From Triparma columacea (Eukaryota > Sar > Bolidophyceae > Parmales > Triparmaceae), in NCBI GenBank assembly GCA_030267965.1, contig BRYA01000155.1, positions 18,512-60,392 on the forward strand: 41,881 bases of DNA, read 5' to 3'. Below the pieces are notes generated by a model. The model was not told where the DNA came from. It saw only the letters and a list, made by a program, of their open reading frames with translations, and did no database searches. The translations under genes and the position numbers were made by a program. Within the stretch, counting starts at the first letter, position 1, and each line of letters opens with the position of its first letter. Of this stretch, positions 19,120-30,461 are shown piece by piece.

Positions 19120-22100
19120 ATGAATTCATCAAACAGTAATACAACATTAAAATCATCACAATGTGATAATATATCACAATCCTCCCAATCCTCCCAATCT
19201 TTATACTCAATAACGCCATTAATAGCGAGAAATGAATACCTGCGGCTTGACTTTGCCCCATTTCTACTAGCCTATTTACTCACTATTACTACATTACGTC
19301 CATTACACGATGATGAGGATGTTATAGACGATACTACACATACACACAACTATATATACATGACATTTGACCAAAGATCACTACTATTTAGGTAAGCGCT
19401 TCCCACAGCAGAAGCGTCCCATGCGGTCGCCGCAGACAGAACCCATGCGGTCGCTGGAGATGGATCCCATGCGGTCGCCGCAGACCGGCGTGCGCCGCGG
19501 CCACCGCTCGTCGAGCTCGACGCTGAGGGCCAGGCCCTCCGTTTCACTTCCTTTTTCCATTTCCTTTCACTCACATCTACTCTTCTACTCTTCCATCACC
19601 CCAACTAACACACACACACAAACCACAACCCCCAAACACACAACACAGAATACTATTCGGCATCACCCTATTCCTACACCTCTCCATAATCCTCTCTTCA
19701 AATTGGTCCCTCCACCTCTCCAAATACCTCAAGTACACCACAACCACATCATCCCCCCCCACACACCTCTTAATAATCCCCCCCCCAAACTCAGGGGACG
19801 GAGGAATAGCCGAGGTGAAGACGGTCGCCCTTAGGACCAACAAGGGAGTAGAGAAGGAGGAGGAGAGAGCAGAGTTCCAAGGCATTGTTTGGAAGAGGGA
19901 CAAAGGGTCAAGGGGACAATTTAAGAGGACAGGTGAGCGATGAACGACGACCCGAGAACAGACCTTGCCTGAAACACTACTAACGTCATTTCACCCCTCA
20001 CTTCACCCCTCACTTCACCCCTCACCTCACTCCTCTCCCAGAGTTCCCAATCTCCAAACCCCTCAGCACCTACCTATCCTCCACCGGTCTCACCCCCTCC
20101 ACCCTTCCCCTTTCCCTCTACACTTATGGTCCCAACTCCAAATCCCTCCCCATCCCCTCCTTCCTCCACCTCCTCTCCAAGCAGCTCGTAGCCCCCTTCT
20201 TCATATTTCAAATCCTCTGCTGCATCCTCTGGTCCTTAGACGAGTACTGGTACTACGCAATCTTCACCCTCCTCATGTTAGTATTCTTCGAGTGCACCGT
20301 CGTATACCAAAGAGTCAAAGGAATGGAGGGTCTCCGCGCGGCCACTGATAAACCTGTAGGGGAGGTTATGGTGTTTAGGGGAGGGGTGTGGACAACTATA
20401 CCTGAATCAGGAATACTTGTCGGTGACATCATGTCATTAAAGCAGCCTAAGAACTGCTACTTCAAACTACCGGATGGAACGACGAGGAAGGCTAGAGCGG
20501 ACGAGCTACCTGCTGTACCGTGCGATTTACTGGTTATGGAGGGGAAGGCGGTTGTTAATGAAGCGATGCTTACGGGAGAGAGTGTACCGCAAATTAAGGA
20601 AGGAGCGGAAGGACTGGGAGGGAGGGAAAAAGAAGAGGTGAGGGGACGGAGAATGTATATTAGGATAAGAGGGTAATACTTAATATAATACAAGACCACT
20701 CACACAAACCCCCCACCCTCCTCCTCCCCCCCCCCCCAGCCCCTGGACCTTTCTCGTTCCAGTCACCTCAAGCACGTCGTCTACGGCGGTTGCGTAGTCG
20801 TCGATCAGTCCCCTCCCTCCCCCCCCTCCTCCTCCACCTCTTCCCCCCACCTCCCCCCCCCCCCCGACGGTGGTTCCCCCTGCTACGTTCTGCGGGTAGG
20901 TTTCAGCACATCCCAAGGATCCCTACTTCGTACAATGGCATACGCTAGTAAGGAAACGAACGTTAACTCTAAGGATACGTTTGTTTTTATTGCGTTGTTG
21001 CTTGTGTTTGCGGGGATTGCTGCGGGGTGGGTTGTTAGGGATGGGATGGCTGATAGGGATAGAAACAGGTAAGAGAGAGAGAGAGAGAGGAAGGGGGGGG
21101 GAGGGAGAGAAGGAAGAGTGGAGGGGGAATAAGGGGACGGGGAATAACACGAACAAAAAAGAAACATAAGAAATTGAAAAACTAACACAATCACACCAAT
21201 TAATCACCTAACACAACGCACTGAAACGTTAGGTTCAAGCTTTTGCTTCACACCATAATAATCTGCACGTCCGTTGTCCCTCCCGAGTTACCCATGGAGT
21301 TAAGTCTCGCCGTAACCAACAGTTTAAAGAGCCTCACATTAAAGAGAATCTTCTGCACGGAACCCTTCAGGATACCGTTAGGTGGGAAAGTTGAGTGGTG
21401 CGCGTTCGATAAAACGGGGACGTTAACTAGCGACGAAATGATATGCAAGGGGGTTATTGTACCGATGGAGGGGGGGGAGATGACTGGACTTGTTAACCTG
21501 GACGCAGAGACTGTTGGGAAGGACACTGTGGGTGTACTTGTTGCGTGCAACAGTTTAGCGAAACAAAGGGGGGATGGGGAAGTTTTGGGAGACCCTTTAG
21601 AGAGGGCTGTACTTAAGAGCGCGGGATGGAGGATAGACGGGAACAACGTGACTAGGAATGACAAAGATGATAACGATGTTATTCTCACGGTTAGGAGGTG
21701 CGGATTCGAAAGCAGGATTAAGAGGATGTGCGTGGTTGCGGACAGGGGGGGGGTGAAGATGGTCTATGCAAAGGGGGCGCCGGAAACTATGAGGAGAATG
21801 TTTGAGAAGGTGCCGGAGGAATATGAAGGGACGTATAAAATACACATGGCTAAGGGAAGGAGGGTTCTGGCGCTGGGGTACAAAACGCTTAAGGAGGGCA
21901 CGACGATGAAGGAGATACAAGGGGAGCAGAGGGAGTCGCTGGAGACGGGGCTGACGTTCGGAGGGTTCGTTGTACTGGCATGCCCGATTAAAGACGGGAC
22001 GAAAGAGGTTATTGAAGAACTCGTAAACTCGGGACACGAGTGCGTTATGATCACGGGAGACGCAGCGCTCACGGCTACCGAGGTCGCCAGGAAGGTCGGT

Positions 22101-23622
22101 ATCGTTAGGGTTGGTAGGGAGAACGTTTTAGAACTTCATAAGGGGGAGGGGGGGGAATACAAGTGGAAGGCGGAGGGGGGGGGGAAGGAAGTAGCATGGG
22201 AGAGGGGGGACGAGGAGGGGCTGAGGAAACTGAGGGAGGGGGGACACGAGCTCTGCGTAGGGGGGGAAGCCCTAACGGCACTAGTAAGCGACAAGGCGGG
22301 ATCAGGCAAGGGGGCGATGCTCACTAAAGAGAGCCTCAAGAACCTGGGAAAGATCGTTCCATACGTTAGCGTCTTCGCGCGCCACGCTCCTCGGCAGAAG
22401 GAGGCTGTAATAGCAGCGCTGAACTCCATCGGTAAGTTCACCATGATGTGTGGGGACGGTACCAACGACGTAGGGGCACTCAAGCAAGCGCACATTGGGA
22501 TCAGCCTCATTAGCGTACCGGAGGTTGAGGGGAGGAAGAGGAAGGCTATGGAGGGGGTGGAACTCGCGGCCAAGGTGGAGAAACTTAAGCGAAGGATCAA
22601 GAAGGCGCAAGACAAGGGGGACAATGAGAAGGTTGAGAACCTTGAGAAGCAACTTAGGAAGGCCAACCGGAAGGCGGCGGGCGCGGGTGGTCTTCGGGAG
22701 CAAATGAGGGCCCTCCAGCAGGCCGAGGACGAGGTCCTTTACGTCGGCCTAGGTGACGCGAGCGTCGCAGCACCCTTCACCTACCGTGGGACCTCCATCC
22801 AATGCTGCAAGGACATCGCCCTCCAGGGTAGGTGCGCGCTCGTTACGATGCTACAGATCTATAAGATACTAGGGGTGAACTGCCTGGTTACGGCGCTTAC
22901 GCTTAGCAAGCTTACGATTGAGGGGGTGAAACAGGGGGACGCACAAATGACAGGGATGGGTGTTGTCGTGGCGGGACTTTTCTTTATGACAAGGTGAGGG
23001 GGGGGGAGTGAGAGAGAAGGAGAGAACTTCGATCAAAACAACTCTAATACCCCTTGCACCTCGCTCCCCCCCCCCACCTCCCCTACCCCATCTCAGCCTA
23101 GCAAAACCCCTAGACAAGCTTTCAGCTCAACGACCCCCGAACTCCGTCCTCTGCGTCTCCGCCCTCCTTTCGATAGCCCTCCAGTTCCTGGTCCACTCCG
23201 TCTTCATCACCCTCGGCGTGATTGTATCCCAGCCCTTCATAGACCCATTCTCAACCGCAAACGTACCAGACGCACCATTCGCACCCACGACGCTGAACTC
23301 TGTAACCTTCCTTATTGGAGCATGCGTTACGGCAAACACGTTCGCTGTGAATTATGTGGGACACCCATTCACAGAGAGCATGAGGGAGAACAAACTATTC
23401 TCAAGGGCACTTGCGGCGGTGGCTGGAGGACTTGTTGTATGCGCGACGGAGATATTCCTACCACTTAATCAAGTACTACAAATGGAACCATTCCCAGAGG
23501 ATGGAGGAGGGGGGGAGGGAATGGTTGGACAGGTACTGGAGATGGTGGGACTTAAAGGAGCTGTCGTTATGCTCATGGTGGGGGATACTGTATGCGTGAA
23601 TCTGGTGGGGCTTATGTTTTAA
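19120..23622 (+). CDS. ATP13A1: P5A-type ATPase (ATP13A1/Spf1), ER transmembrane-helix dislocase
   Basis: Six exons: 19120-19391, 19649-19932, 20042-20637, 20740-21068, 21233-22993 and 23097-23622, giving 1255 aa with frame preserved at every junction. P5A ATPases sit in the ER membrane and remove mis-inserted or mistargeted transmembrane helices. Diagnostic elements are TGES in the actuator domain (about 363), the P5A signature VVPPELP in TM4, the phosphorylation motif DKTGT (Asp about 553), KGAPE in the nucleotide-binding domain, and GDGTND (901-906). LDEYWYY, GDASVAAPFT and a C-terminal helix bundle also match the family. A Lys/Glu-rich coiled insertion lies between the GDGTND hinge and GDASVAAP. 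Length is close to the usual 1150-1250 aa. Intron 1 (257 bp) contains a GC-rich 24-bp repeat island. Exon 4 has a Pro/Ser-rich C-run segment before TSQGSLLRTM. An in-frame upstream ATG at 18952 exists but adds residues not expected in the family. Confidence 0.92.
19418..19489. repeat. 24-bp tandem repeat (three units) in a GC-rich island inside P5A intron 1
   Basis: CCCATGCGGTCGC recurs at 19418, 19442 and 19466, exactly 24 bp apart. It is followed by a GC-rich stretch with a perfect 14-bp palindrome (CGTCGAGCTCGACG, 19509-19522). The island (about 19400-19540) is far more GC-rich than the exon before it and the rest of the intron. The period is a multiple of three, and one frame reads P-MRSPQTE-type 8-residue units. 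Confidence 0.85.
19985..20025. repeat. 12-bp tandem repeat in P5A intron 2
   Basis: Three copies of TTCACCCCTCAC lie just before the 3' splice site of intron 2 and make up most of its pyrimidine tract. Confidence 0.75.
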
Positions 23623-23692
23623 GGGGAGGGGATTAAGGCTTGGGTTTTGTGTACAAATAGCAAGACGTTATTACGCAGCGTTTTGGTTTAGT

Positions 23693-24250
23693 CTAAGGTT
23701 GGTCGGCTGGTCGGACCTCAATTTTTGCATTCTTTCTCTTTCGGTAGACGTTGGCCACTGCCTCAGCCTCATCTTCATCTGAGAACAAACCTAACTTCGC
23801 ACCAGTTTTTACATCCAATACTACATGCTTGCCAGAGAGATCTAAAGGCTCTATATATGGGAGTGGGTCTTGCCTACTTGTTATAGGAGTCCTATCGCAT
23901 TCACCAAGACTGAAGTCAGACAGGTCGGGAGGTGATGAGGGGGGAGAGGAAGTCGGAGTGGCAGGAGGAGCAGGGGGCGGTTCAATCTTGGCAACGAAGT
24001 CTAAGAGCTCATCTGCAGAGAAGGGTTGCAACTTGGCTGGTCTCACACACCTGGATTCAAGGATTCTATGGGCTTGTTTGGGCTTCATAAGTTTAACCTC
24101 GGATGCCTGCCACTCTAGATCGTTCGTTAGTGCCAACTTTTGCGAAGCGGTTACCATCAGAGAGACACGGGCTCCAGACTTTGGAGTATTGGTTGGAACC
24201 TTGCCGACGAGTTTCTGGAATGCATCCTTGGCGCCGCGAAGGAACGTCAT
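23693..24250 (-). CDS. Hypothetical protein with a Pro-rich linker
   Basis: 185 aa, single exon, ATG at 24250. The N-terminal part has a segment of the type LEWQASEVKLMKPKQAHRILESR (about residues 45-68), a short helical pattern I associate with small uncharacterised stramenopile proteins. A Pro/Ser-rich linker (about 92-110) is followed by a compact acidic C-terminal domain (KHVVLDVKTGAKLGLFSDED ... ANVYRKRKNAKIEVR). No signal peptide or membrane segment is visible. It is convergent with the P5A gene and divergent from TIP41, with 131 bp between start codons. I do not recognise a family. Confidence 0.6.
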   Translation of the reverse strand: MTFLRGAKDAFQKLVGKVPTNTPKSGARVSLMVTASQKLALTNDLEWQASEVKLMKPKQAHRILESRCVRPAKLQPFSADELLDFVAKIEPPPAPPATPTSSPPSSPPDLSDFSLGECDRTPITSRQDPLPYIEPLDLSGKHVVLDVKTGAKLGLFSDEDEAEAVANVYRKRKNAKIEVRPADQP

Positions 24251-24381
24251 AAATAGTTCGACAAAAAGCTTAGGTCAATATTACTCGTATGTGTTGTATA
24301 TTAAAACAGGTTTAGCGTATTAAGGGGAGGAAGATGAAATTCTTCTTTTTGTTAATTTTTGTCAGAATTTGTTTTCCCTGA
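24251..24381. promoter_or_regulatory. Short divergent intergenic region between the hypothetical protein and TIP41 genes
   Basis: 131 bp, AT-rich, between two divergent start codons, so both promoters and 5' UTRs must fit here. TATATTAAAA occurs near 24296-24305. Assignment as a shared promoter is inferred from layout only. Confidence 0.5.
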
Positions 24382-25668
24382 ATGACCTCCTTGATTGCCT
24401 CTGAAAAACAACAAGAGCAACTTCTTGCGCTTGGATTCAAGGTGAATAGCAGTGGGTTACTTAATGATCCCCATTAAAACAAAATTTAACCAACTTGTCA
24501 CCTAATCGTCGACCCCCCTTCCCCCTGTTCCCCCTTTACCCCCTTTCCATCCAGCCTGTATACGATGTCCCAGCTCCTCGTGCTGACGACGACTTGAAAT
24601 CAAGCGACAAAGCTGACAAACCAGCCCCTCCAGCTCCGTGCGGCATCTCCTTCCGTGACAATGTGTTGATATCCTCGTCCCAGTCTCCCATCCTTACCCA
24701 TGAGCAAGACACTGCTCTAACCAACGAGCTTGTCACACTATCCGGGCTGTCAGGGATCGCTTTACCGGAGTGCATGTACGGGGGAAGTCACGTGTCTATA
24801 GAGTTTGTCAGGTCCGGGGTCGTGCACAAGAGTATTTCATGGAAGGCCTTGGACTCCATAAGAGAGTGGGGAGCTAAGCAGGGGGGGAACGAGGGGGCCG
24901 AGGTCGGGGTGAAGAGCAAGGGGGCGCTGAAGTGGGAAGAGAAGGGGATCAGCAAGGGGCTGGGGGACATAAAGCTGTCTGATGAATATAGGTATGACTG
25001 GACATTTTCATCTCCCTACATTCATACCGTAACAACAACAGGGGTGGCAGCAGAAGCAATAACGGCAAACGCAACAGCAACGACAACGGGTAGCGCCCCA
25101 TCGGCTTGGACTCGGCTATCTGCTTCTGGCATAAAGTTCCCGCTACTCATGGACCAGTCTGCGCCGATTCTCTATTTCAACGACGTCCGCCTTTACGAAG
25201 ACGACCTTCACGACGTCGGGGACACCCTGGCGAGCTGCAAGGTCAGAGTCATGCCGAGCTGCCTCTACGTTCTTTATAGAAACTTTGTGAGGGTAGATGG
25301 GGTTATGTTGAGGGCCAGGGACACGAGAGGTGAGTGCGAAGCGAGCGAGCTTAGATTGAAAGAGCGACTCTTCCCGCGGAAAGGGCGGAGCCAAGGGAAG
25401 AGGGTCAGAGCATGCGACTCATAACTATGTGTGTGCTTCATTTCTAACCTTCTGTCCCACAGTCTTCCACGAGTTCGCGACCGATGAAGTTTACATGGAC
25501 GTCGCGTGGAGGGAAGTTAATTGGGAGGGCCTTAAAGCCCTGGGCTTGCCTGTGGACGTAAAATCGTGGCGCGCTGAGCATTCAGACTGCAACAGAAATA
25601 TAGGAAAGATCCCACTAGTAAAGGGAGGGACGGGGGAGGAGACGGGGCACTTTGTAATGAAGCTCTAA
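24382..25668 (+). CDS. TIPRL: TIP41-like protein (TIPRL), PP2A-family phosphatase regulator
   Basis: Three exons: 24382-24441, 24555-25329 and 25463-25668; 346 aa. The first exon encodes 20 residues and joins in phase 0 to PVYDVPAPRADDD. The TIP41 domain is clear: an early LPECMYGGSHVSIEF strand, then YRYDWTFSSPY, ILYFNDVRLYEDDLHDVGD, KVRVMPSCLYVLYRNFVRVD and GVMLRARDTR, continuing across the intron into VFHEFATDEVYMDVAWREVNW. These match the conserved DWTFT...LFEDELHDNG...VRMP..F.LLR.FLRVDGV pattern. TIP41/TIPRL binds catalytic subunits of PP2A, PP4 and PP6 and modulates TOR or stress signalling. An insertion rich in Thr/Ala/Asn lies between SSPYIHTV and SAWTRL. The start is supported by the clean donor (AAG|GTGAAT) and by the lack of any ATG upstream of PVYDV in exon 2. 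Confidence 0.88.
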
Positions 25669-25719
25669 ACATATCCTTTTGCTGAAAAGCGCGAGCGCGA
25701 ACTTATCGAAGATTTTTAA

Positions 25720-26028
25720 AAAGAGAGAAACAAAATCTTCAAGTCAAGACCTACCTCAGCTCCTGTTCAAACGGTTGAACCCTCACACCCACCTATTGCG
25801 CCTTCAACAGCCTCAAACGTATACGCACCTCGAATTCCAACTCCCCGCCACCCCTTCACCCTCCCAAACCTTAAATTCGACACCTCCCCCATAATTTTTC
25901 ATAACCTTCACATCCCTCGCCTCGACTCCTTTCATGCCTGCTTCATCCCCCCCCCCTCCAACCCACCCGCGAAGACACCTCCCCCACTACCACAATAAGC
26001 AGCTCCACAGCCGTCAATTCCTCCCTGT
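25720..26028 (+). CDS. Candidate 5' exon of the following hypothetical gene (frame disturbed at a C10 run)
   Basis: From 25720 one frame is open and reads like coding sequence (for example SNVYAPRIPTPRHPFTLPN and FDTSPIIFHNLHIPRLDSF) up to a run of ten C at 25947-25956. After the run that frame stops at 25996, while the next frame continues with credible coding sequence (LQPTREDTSPTTTISSS) to a possible donor at 26029 (CCCT|GTAAATGG). One extra C, or two fewer, would join them. No ATG exists between the TIP41 stop and this segment, so the true first exon is unknown. This may be a homopolymer assembly error next to the gap; low confidence. Confidence 0.3.
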
Positions 26029-26194
26029 AAATGGAACCGTCAAACCATCTATTTTTCAATTGGCGGTGGCGAAAACTAAAGCAAGCACCTGGAAATCATT
26101 TGCTTCTTCTCCCCGACGCAGGCTCCCCCGTTCTGCTCAGGAGCCCGTCCCTGATCTCCCCCCCCCTCCCGCCCCCTCTCCCAAAACGACTCCT

Positions 26195-26310
26195 NNNNNN
26201 NNNNNNNNNNNNNNNNNNNNNNNNNNNNNNNNNNNNNNNNNNNNNNNNNNNNNNNNNNNNNNNNNNNNNNNNNNNNNNNNNNNNNNNNNNNNNNNNNNNN
26301 NNNNNNNNNN
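26195..26310. other. Assembly gap (116 N)
   Basis: Run of unknown bases flanked on both sides by long C-rich stretches, including a run of about 18 C at 26324-26340. It sits in or next to an intron of the surrounding gene. Confidence 0.99.
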
Positions 26311-26371
26311 CTCACCCCCCTGCCCCCCCCCCCCCCCCCCTTACCCGCACACCGCTCGCACTCTCCCACAG

Positions 26372-28585
26372 CTGGCGTCTCACTGGCTTCCTTCCAATCC
26401 CTTCTCCTGGCTCGTAAAACAACCCTTGAATCTCTAGATTTCCACGTCGGCTTAGTCGTGAACGAGCAGAACCGGCAGTTGATTTCCAGCCCTTCCCGCG
26501 GCAGCGTCGGCGTCGTCGACTCCGCCTGGGTAAAGGAAGCCGAGGGCGCCTGGTTCGAGGTTGACGGGAGGGGAAACGGTTGCATTGGCGTAGACGGGGT
26601 CAAGCTACTTGCCATGCTGTACTTCATCGAGACCAACACCCCAATAGAGCCCACGTTACTAAGCAGGCTGACAGCGAACCTACACGCCGACTTGCTCGGT
26701 GTTAGTGTAGGAGTGGTCAAGAACGGTTTCGCCAACAATATCAGCAGCAGCGCGCACAGTATCAGACGAAACCAATCCTTCAACTCAACGTCATCACCCC
26801 GACGCTCCCCTTACAGTAATTTCACCCCTCGTCGCACCGGTGGCACACGGCAGAATCCCGCCGTCACGCTTGTCACGCTCTCAAAGTTCAAGAAATACTG
26901 TATCTCCAAGGGTCTAACTAAACAGGACCTCCACAATATCCGCATCGCAATCGCAAACTTGAAGGAAATCCTCGGTCCCGGTTCCGACGAGGTCGGTTCC
27001 GCTGTATTTTCCGTCCTCGATGTACCCTTCACATCAAGCGTAACCCACTTTGCGAATTACCTAGTATCCCACCTCCCCCCCTCCCCCTCATGGTTGGTAA
27101 AAGACTCCCCAGAGGAGGAGATGGCTTTAGAGTTGTTATGTAGGTACCAAGGTGTCGAATCCGTCCGCATGGATGACGTGCGTAGGGACGGGAGAGCGAG
27201 TTTTACGTTTGGTGTTGTTTGTAAGTGGTGGGAGAATCATAATGAACATATGAGGAGAGTTAGAAGGAGGTGGGAAGAAGTTCAGGATTCGGAAGAGAAA
27301 CCTAGGGGGTGGTATTTACCGATTAGGACTTGGAGGGAGGAGGTTGAGGACGGGAGGGTTTATAGGGTTAAGGAAGGATTCGTTGATGGGGAGGGAGGGG
27401 GGAATGTAGAGGGGGGAGGGAAAAAATGGGAGGAGGGAAGCGAGGACAGCGAACCTGACATGGAGGCGTGGAGGTGAGAACAACACTTGGAAGGGACGAA
27501 AGAGTTGGAGCGGTGAGGAGCGGCATTTTTACGTCCACAATTCTAACCCTCAGAACTCGACCTTCGCTCATCGTAGGACGGCGCTGTTTCAGAGGGTTGG
27601 TGAGGAGGGTAGAAAAACCTTGGCGTCGTCCGGTAAGTCTCCAGGTGGTGTTGAACCTGGTTACTTAAAGGGTACGATGCAATGGAGTCGTCGTCGCGCA
27701 GTGCCTAACAGTCCCGATGGGGGTGGGATGGGTGTGGGAGCGAAGACGGGGAATGGGGAGGAGGGGAGTATGAAACAGAAGTGGGGGGGGGGAGGTATAT
27801 GGAAGGGGCAAGACATGGTTGTTAACGCGAGCGAAGTACTAGAGGGGAGGATTAGGAAAAGAAAGGAGGACGACGAATTTAAGATGACTGAAATTGAGGC
27901 TAAGATTAAGGCAGATGCAGAGGAGGAAGAGAAGGAGGAAGGGGAGGTCGATGTTGAGGATATTTTGAATAGGAGCTGGGGGAAGGGTGAGGTCTCAGGT
28001 AGCGGTTTGTTTGCAGACTCTGTGGTTTCTAGGATAATGGAAGGCTCTGATGTTGGGGAGGTTCTAAGGAACATAAGGGGGGAGGTTGCTAAAGACATGA
28101 AGGAGGAGGGGATTGAACAGGAGGAGGAGGAGGAGAGTATTAAAATTATGTCACCGTCGATGTCACCTGGTAGCAAGCTTGCGGGTGCGGGGGAGTTGAG
28201 GAGGAGGTTAAGGGGTGAGAGGGGGGAGGTTGGAGGGTTGGTTAAGGATGTTTTGGATGTGGGTAGAGAGTTCGCTGGAGGAGGCGAAAGCGAAGCGGGG
28301 GCTGGAGACGATCGAAGAGGGCGAAAGGGGAACATGAAGGTGGTCGGGGCTAAAGACGCTAAAGACAGCCCGGCTAAAGTCACTGCTAAGGACGTGGAAT
28401 ACTCGGCGGAATTCGGGATTGAAAGGGGGGGAGGGGGCGTACCTGGGAGGGTAATGAGCGGGCGGTTGGGCAGGGTTGCAGACAAGGTTGGGAAGGTTTT
28501 CGGGCATAGGCTTAGTCCGGTTGGGAGGAATGGAGGGGGTGGAGGAGAATGGGGGGAAAGAGAGAGGAAGGCTTGGGCGAAGTAG
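26372..28585 (+). CDS. Hypothetical protein, 3' exons (5' end lost near the gap)
   Basis: Two exons, 26372-27473 and 27577-28585, joined in phase 2 (TGGAG|GTGAGA ... ATCGTAG|GACGG); at least 703 aa. The first exon starts after a good acceptor (CTCTCCCACAG) and reads GVSLASFQSLLLARKTTLESL, then an EF-hand-like loop (VDGRGNGCIGVDGVKLLAML), a Ser/Arg-rich segment and a helical part (KFKKYCISKGLTKQDLHNI). A charged Trp-rich stretch follows (KWWENHNEHMRRVRRRWEE). The second exon is highly charged and probably disordered, with Glu-rich runs and Gly/Arg-rich ends. A calcium-binding role is possible but weak, since only one loop is seen. It is convergent with the PDI-C gene, 97 bp away. No family recognised. 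Confidence 0.6.
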
Positions 28586-28616
28586 GGGAGGCTTGGGCGA
28601 AGTAAGGGGAGGCTTG
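28570..28616. repeat. About 20-bp tandem repeat straddling the stop codon
   Basis: GGCTTGGGCGAAGTA is repeated twice with a partial third copy (GGCTTGG) over the stop codon at 28583-28585. Each full unit contains the same GCGAAGTA end, so slippage would shift the position of the stop codon. Confidence 0.8.
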
Positions 28617-28682
28617 GAAATAATGTTTAGTTTTGTCCATAGAAACCTTTCCTCCCTTACGCTTACTTCCCCTAATCATCCC

Positions 28683-30461
28683 TCAAAGTTTCTTGCTCTT
28701 AAACGCCTTATAAAGCACTCCATCGATCAATCCTAGCGTGGTGAACGTGCCCCCCACAATGGCAAACAAACTTGTGATAAACTCGTACCAGCTCTTCCTG
28801 CTTTTTCTCTTAACTGTTACAGCCATCGGTGAGATGTCGTAGCTCCACCGTGCTTCGGGGACGTCCTCCTCCTCGTACTTAACCTCCTGGCTCTGCTCGA
28901 GGTACTGGTACTTTGTTATGTCAGAGTCAAAGTGCGTCGATACTATCTTCAGGTAGTGGTGGTGGGCGGCGTGGAACTTCTTGGTCACCCAAGACGAGCC
29001 GTCCATGGGGGAGAAGTTCTTGTGAGCGTCGGGGATCTTGCCTAGGACTTTCCTGGCCTTGCGGGTGTCCCGGAGGGTGGGTTCACCGAAGGAAAGCGTG
29101 GATACGTAGTGGCTCAGGTTTGTCATGGCGGCGTTTAGGTTGTGGTTCTTGCTGACGGCCTCGATGTGGAAGTTTCCGGGGACGCGATTCACGTTAATGT
29201 GCCCGCTGACCATGCAGCCTGGGTGCTCGGCGCGGCCCTTGGTAGGGTCGGGAGGAGGTCTCTTCTTGTTATTGCTCTTCTTGGCCTTTTCTTCCCAGTC
29301 CTTGTACCTCTCGTTGGCCTCCAGCTTCCTGGAGGCAAAGGAGTTGAAGGCTGAGACTGTGCGGTCGGACTTGTAATCTGGGAGGACGCCTTGTCCGTCC
29401 TGGAACCACCGGACGGTCGGGAACGCCTGGATCTTCTGTGCTGAGCAGAGAGCTGCGTTCTCGACGCAGTCCACCTATGGGGGAGTAGCAAAGCGAAGAT
29501 CGAAGCAGATAACTTTCATTAGTTGTGAAGCAAAGTCGTCGCAAACGCTCCTCATGGCTTTACTCCCTTAACTTTTTTCTCTCAACCTTTCTCACCTGGC
29601 CAACCTTGATGGGCATTTTTTCCTCCTCCACCTTCTCAGCGAACTGCTCCCACGTCGGGTGTAGTCTCTGGCACCATATACACCATGGCGCGTAGAAGTT
29701 AACGAACGCGTAGTCAGAGGATGTAACGAAGGAGTCGAAGGAGGCCTTGTTTACGACGACCGCGTGGACGCCGTTCTCGTGCATCTCTTCGAGTGTGGCG
29801 TCGTGCTCTTCGTGTTTGACCTCCCGGACTTCCTTGTTCCGCCCGGCGAAGATCCTCTTCTTACCCTCCTCGTCCATCTGCCACTTCTCTACGTTCTTGG
29901 TGATGTTCTGCCTGTTGTCGCCCAGGGCGTCCCAGACGTCGACGGAGACGTAGTCGCAGTGGAGGGAAAGGAAGGTCACGTTGAAGTTTATGCGGAGGGT
30001 AGGGGCATCGTTAACATCGAGGGAGACTTCCGTGGAAATGTCAGTGGTGAGGAAGGCTGTGAGCTCAGATACTGGGTAAGGGGGGGAGGGAGGGGGGGGG
30101 GGTAAGGGGTTAGAAGGAGGAGTAGGACGAAGTAGTATAGATCTGAGGATCTTAGGAACACTTGAGTGCTGCCTCCTTCATTGCACCGCTCCATCTTTCT
30201 TTCTGTCTTATTTTGTGAGCATTAGACACATCTTTCAACTCACCAGTCAATATAGCCATAAGTAGTAGTGTAATCATACTCATAATAGCACCAAGAGACG
30301 TCGCTGAGTAGAGGGAGGGTGAGATTCAGGATGGGGTTGGGGAGTTCGCCGTTTGGAGACTGGTGCAATAACTTGCTTCACAAGGTCTTACCTTCTGTTA
30401 AATCAGTTGGAATTCTCCTGAACAAATCAACACTGGCCATTCCGCCACGTCCGTGATTCAT
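28683..30461 (-). CDS. PDI-C type protein: ERV41/46-like membrane protein with inserted thioredoxin domain
   Basis: Four exons in transcript order: 30392-30461, 30244-30303, 29596-30071 and 28683-29474; 465 aa. The N-terminus matches the ERGIC/ERV family (VDLFRRIPTDLTEATSLGA followed by a membrane helix MITLLLMAILT). The lumenal part has NFNVTFLSLHCDYVSVDVWD. A thioredoxin domain follows (about 120-230) with the active site WCIWC (Cys about 174 and 177) and cis-Pro AFPTVRWF. The COPII-coated ERV domain then resumes (HPGCMVSGHINVNRVPGNFH, FSPMDGSSW, YQYLEQSQEV) and ends in a second membrane helix and a KSKKL tail with a possible ER-retrieval KK. This is the PDI-C arrangement of plants and algae, with likely roles in disulphide formation and ER-Golgi cargo cycling. 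The start ATG lies 110 bp from the divergent DUF2358 gene. Confidence 0.9.

Noticed and set aside
19367..19834. Open frame through the GC-rich repeat island as a separate gene
   Set aside because: It lies in intron 1 and overlaps exon 2 of the P5A ATPase in another frame; no domain.
25934..26783. Frames crossing the run of N
   Set aside because: Continuity through unknown bases is artificial, so these cannot be used as evidence for a protein.
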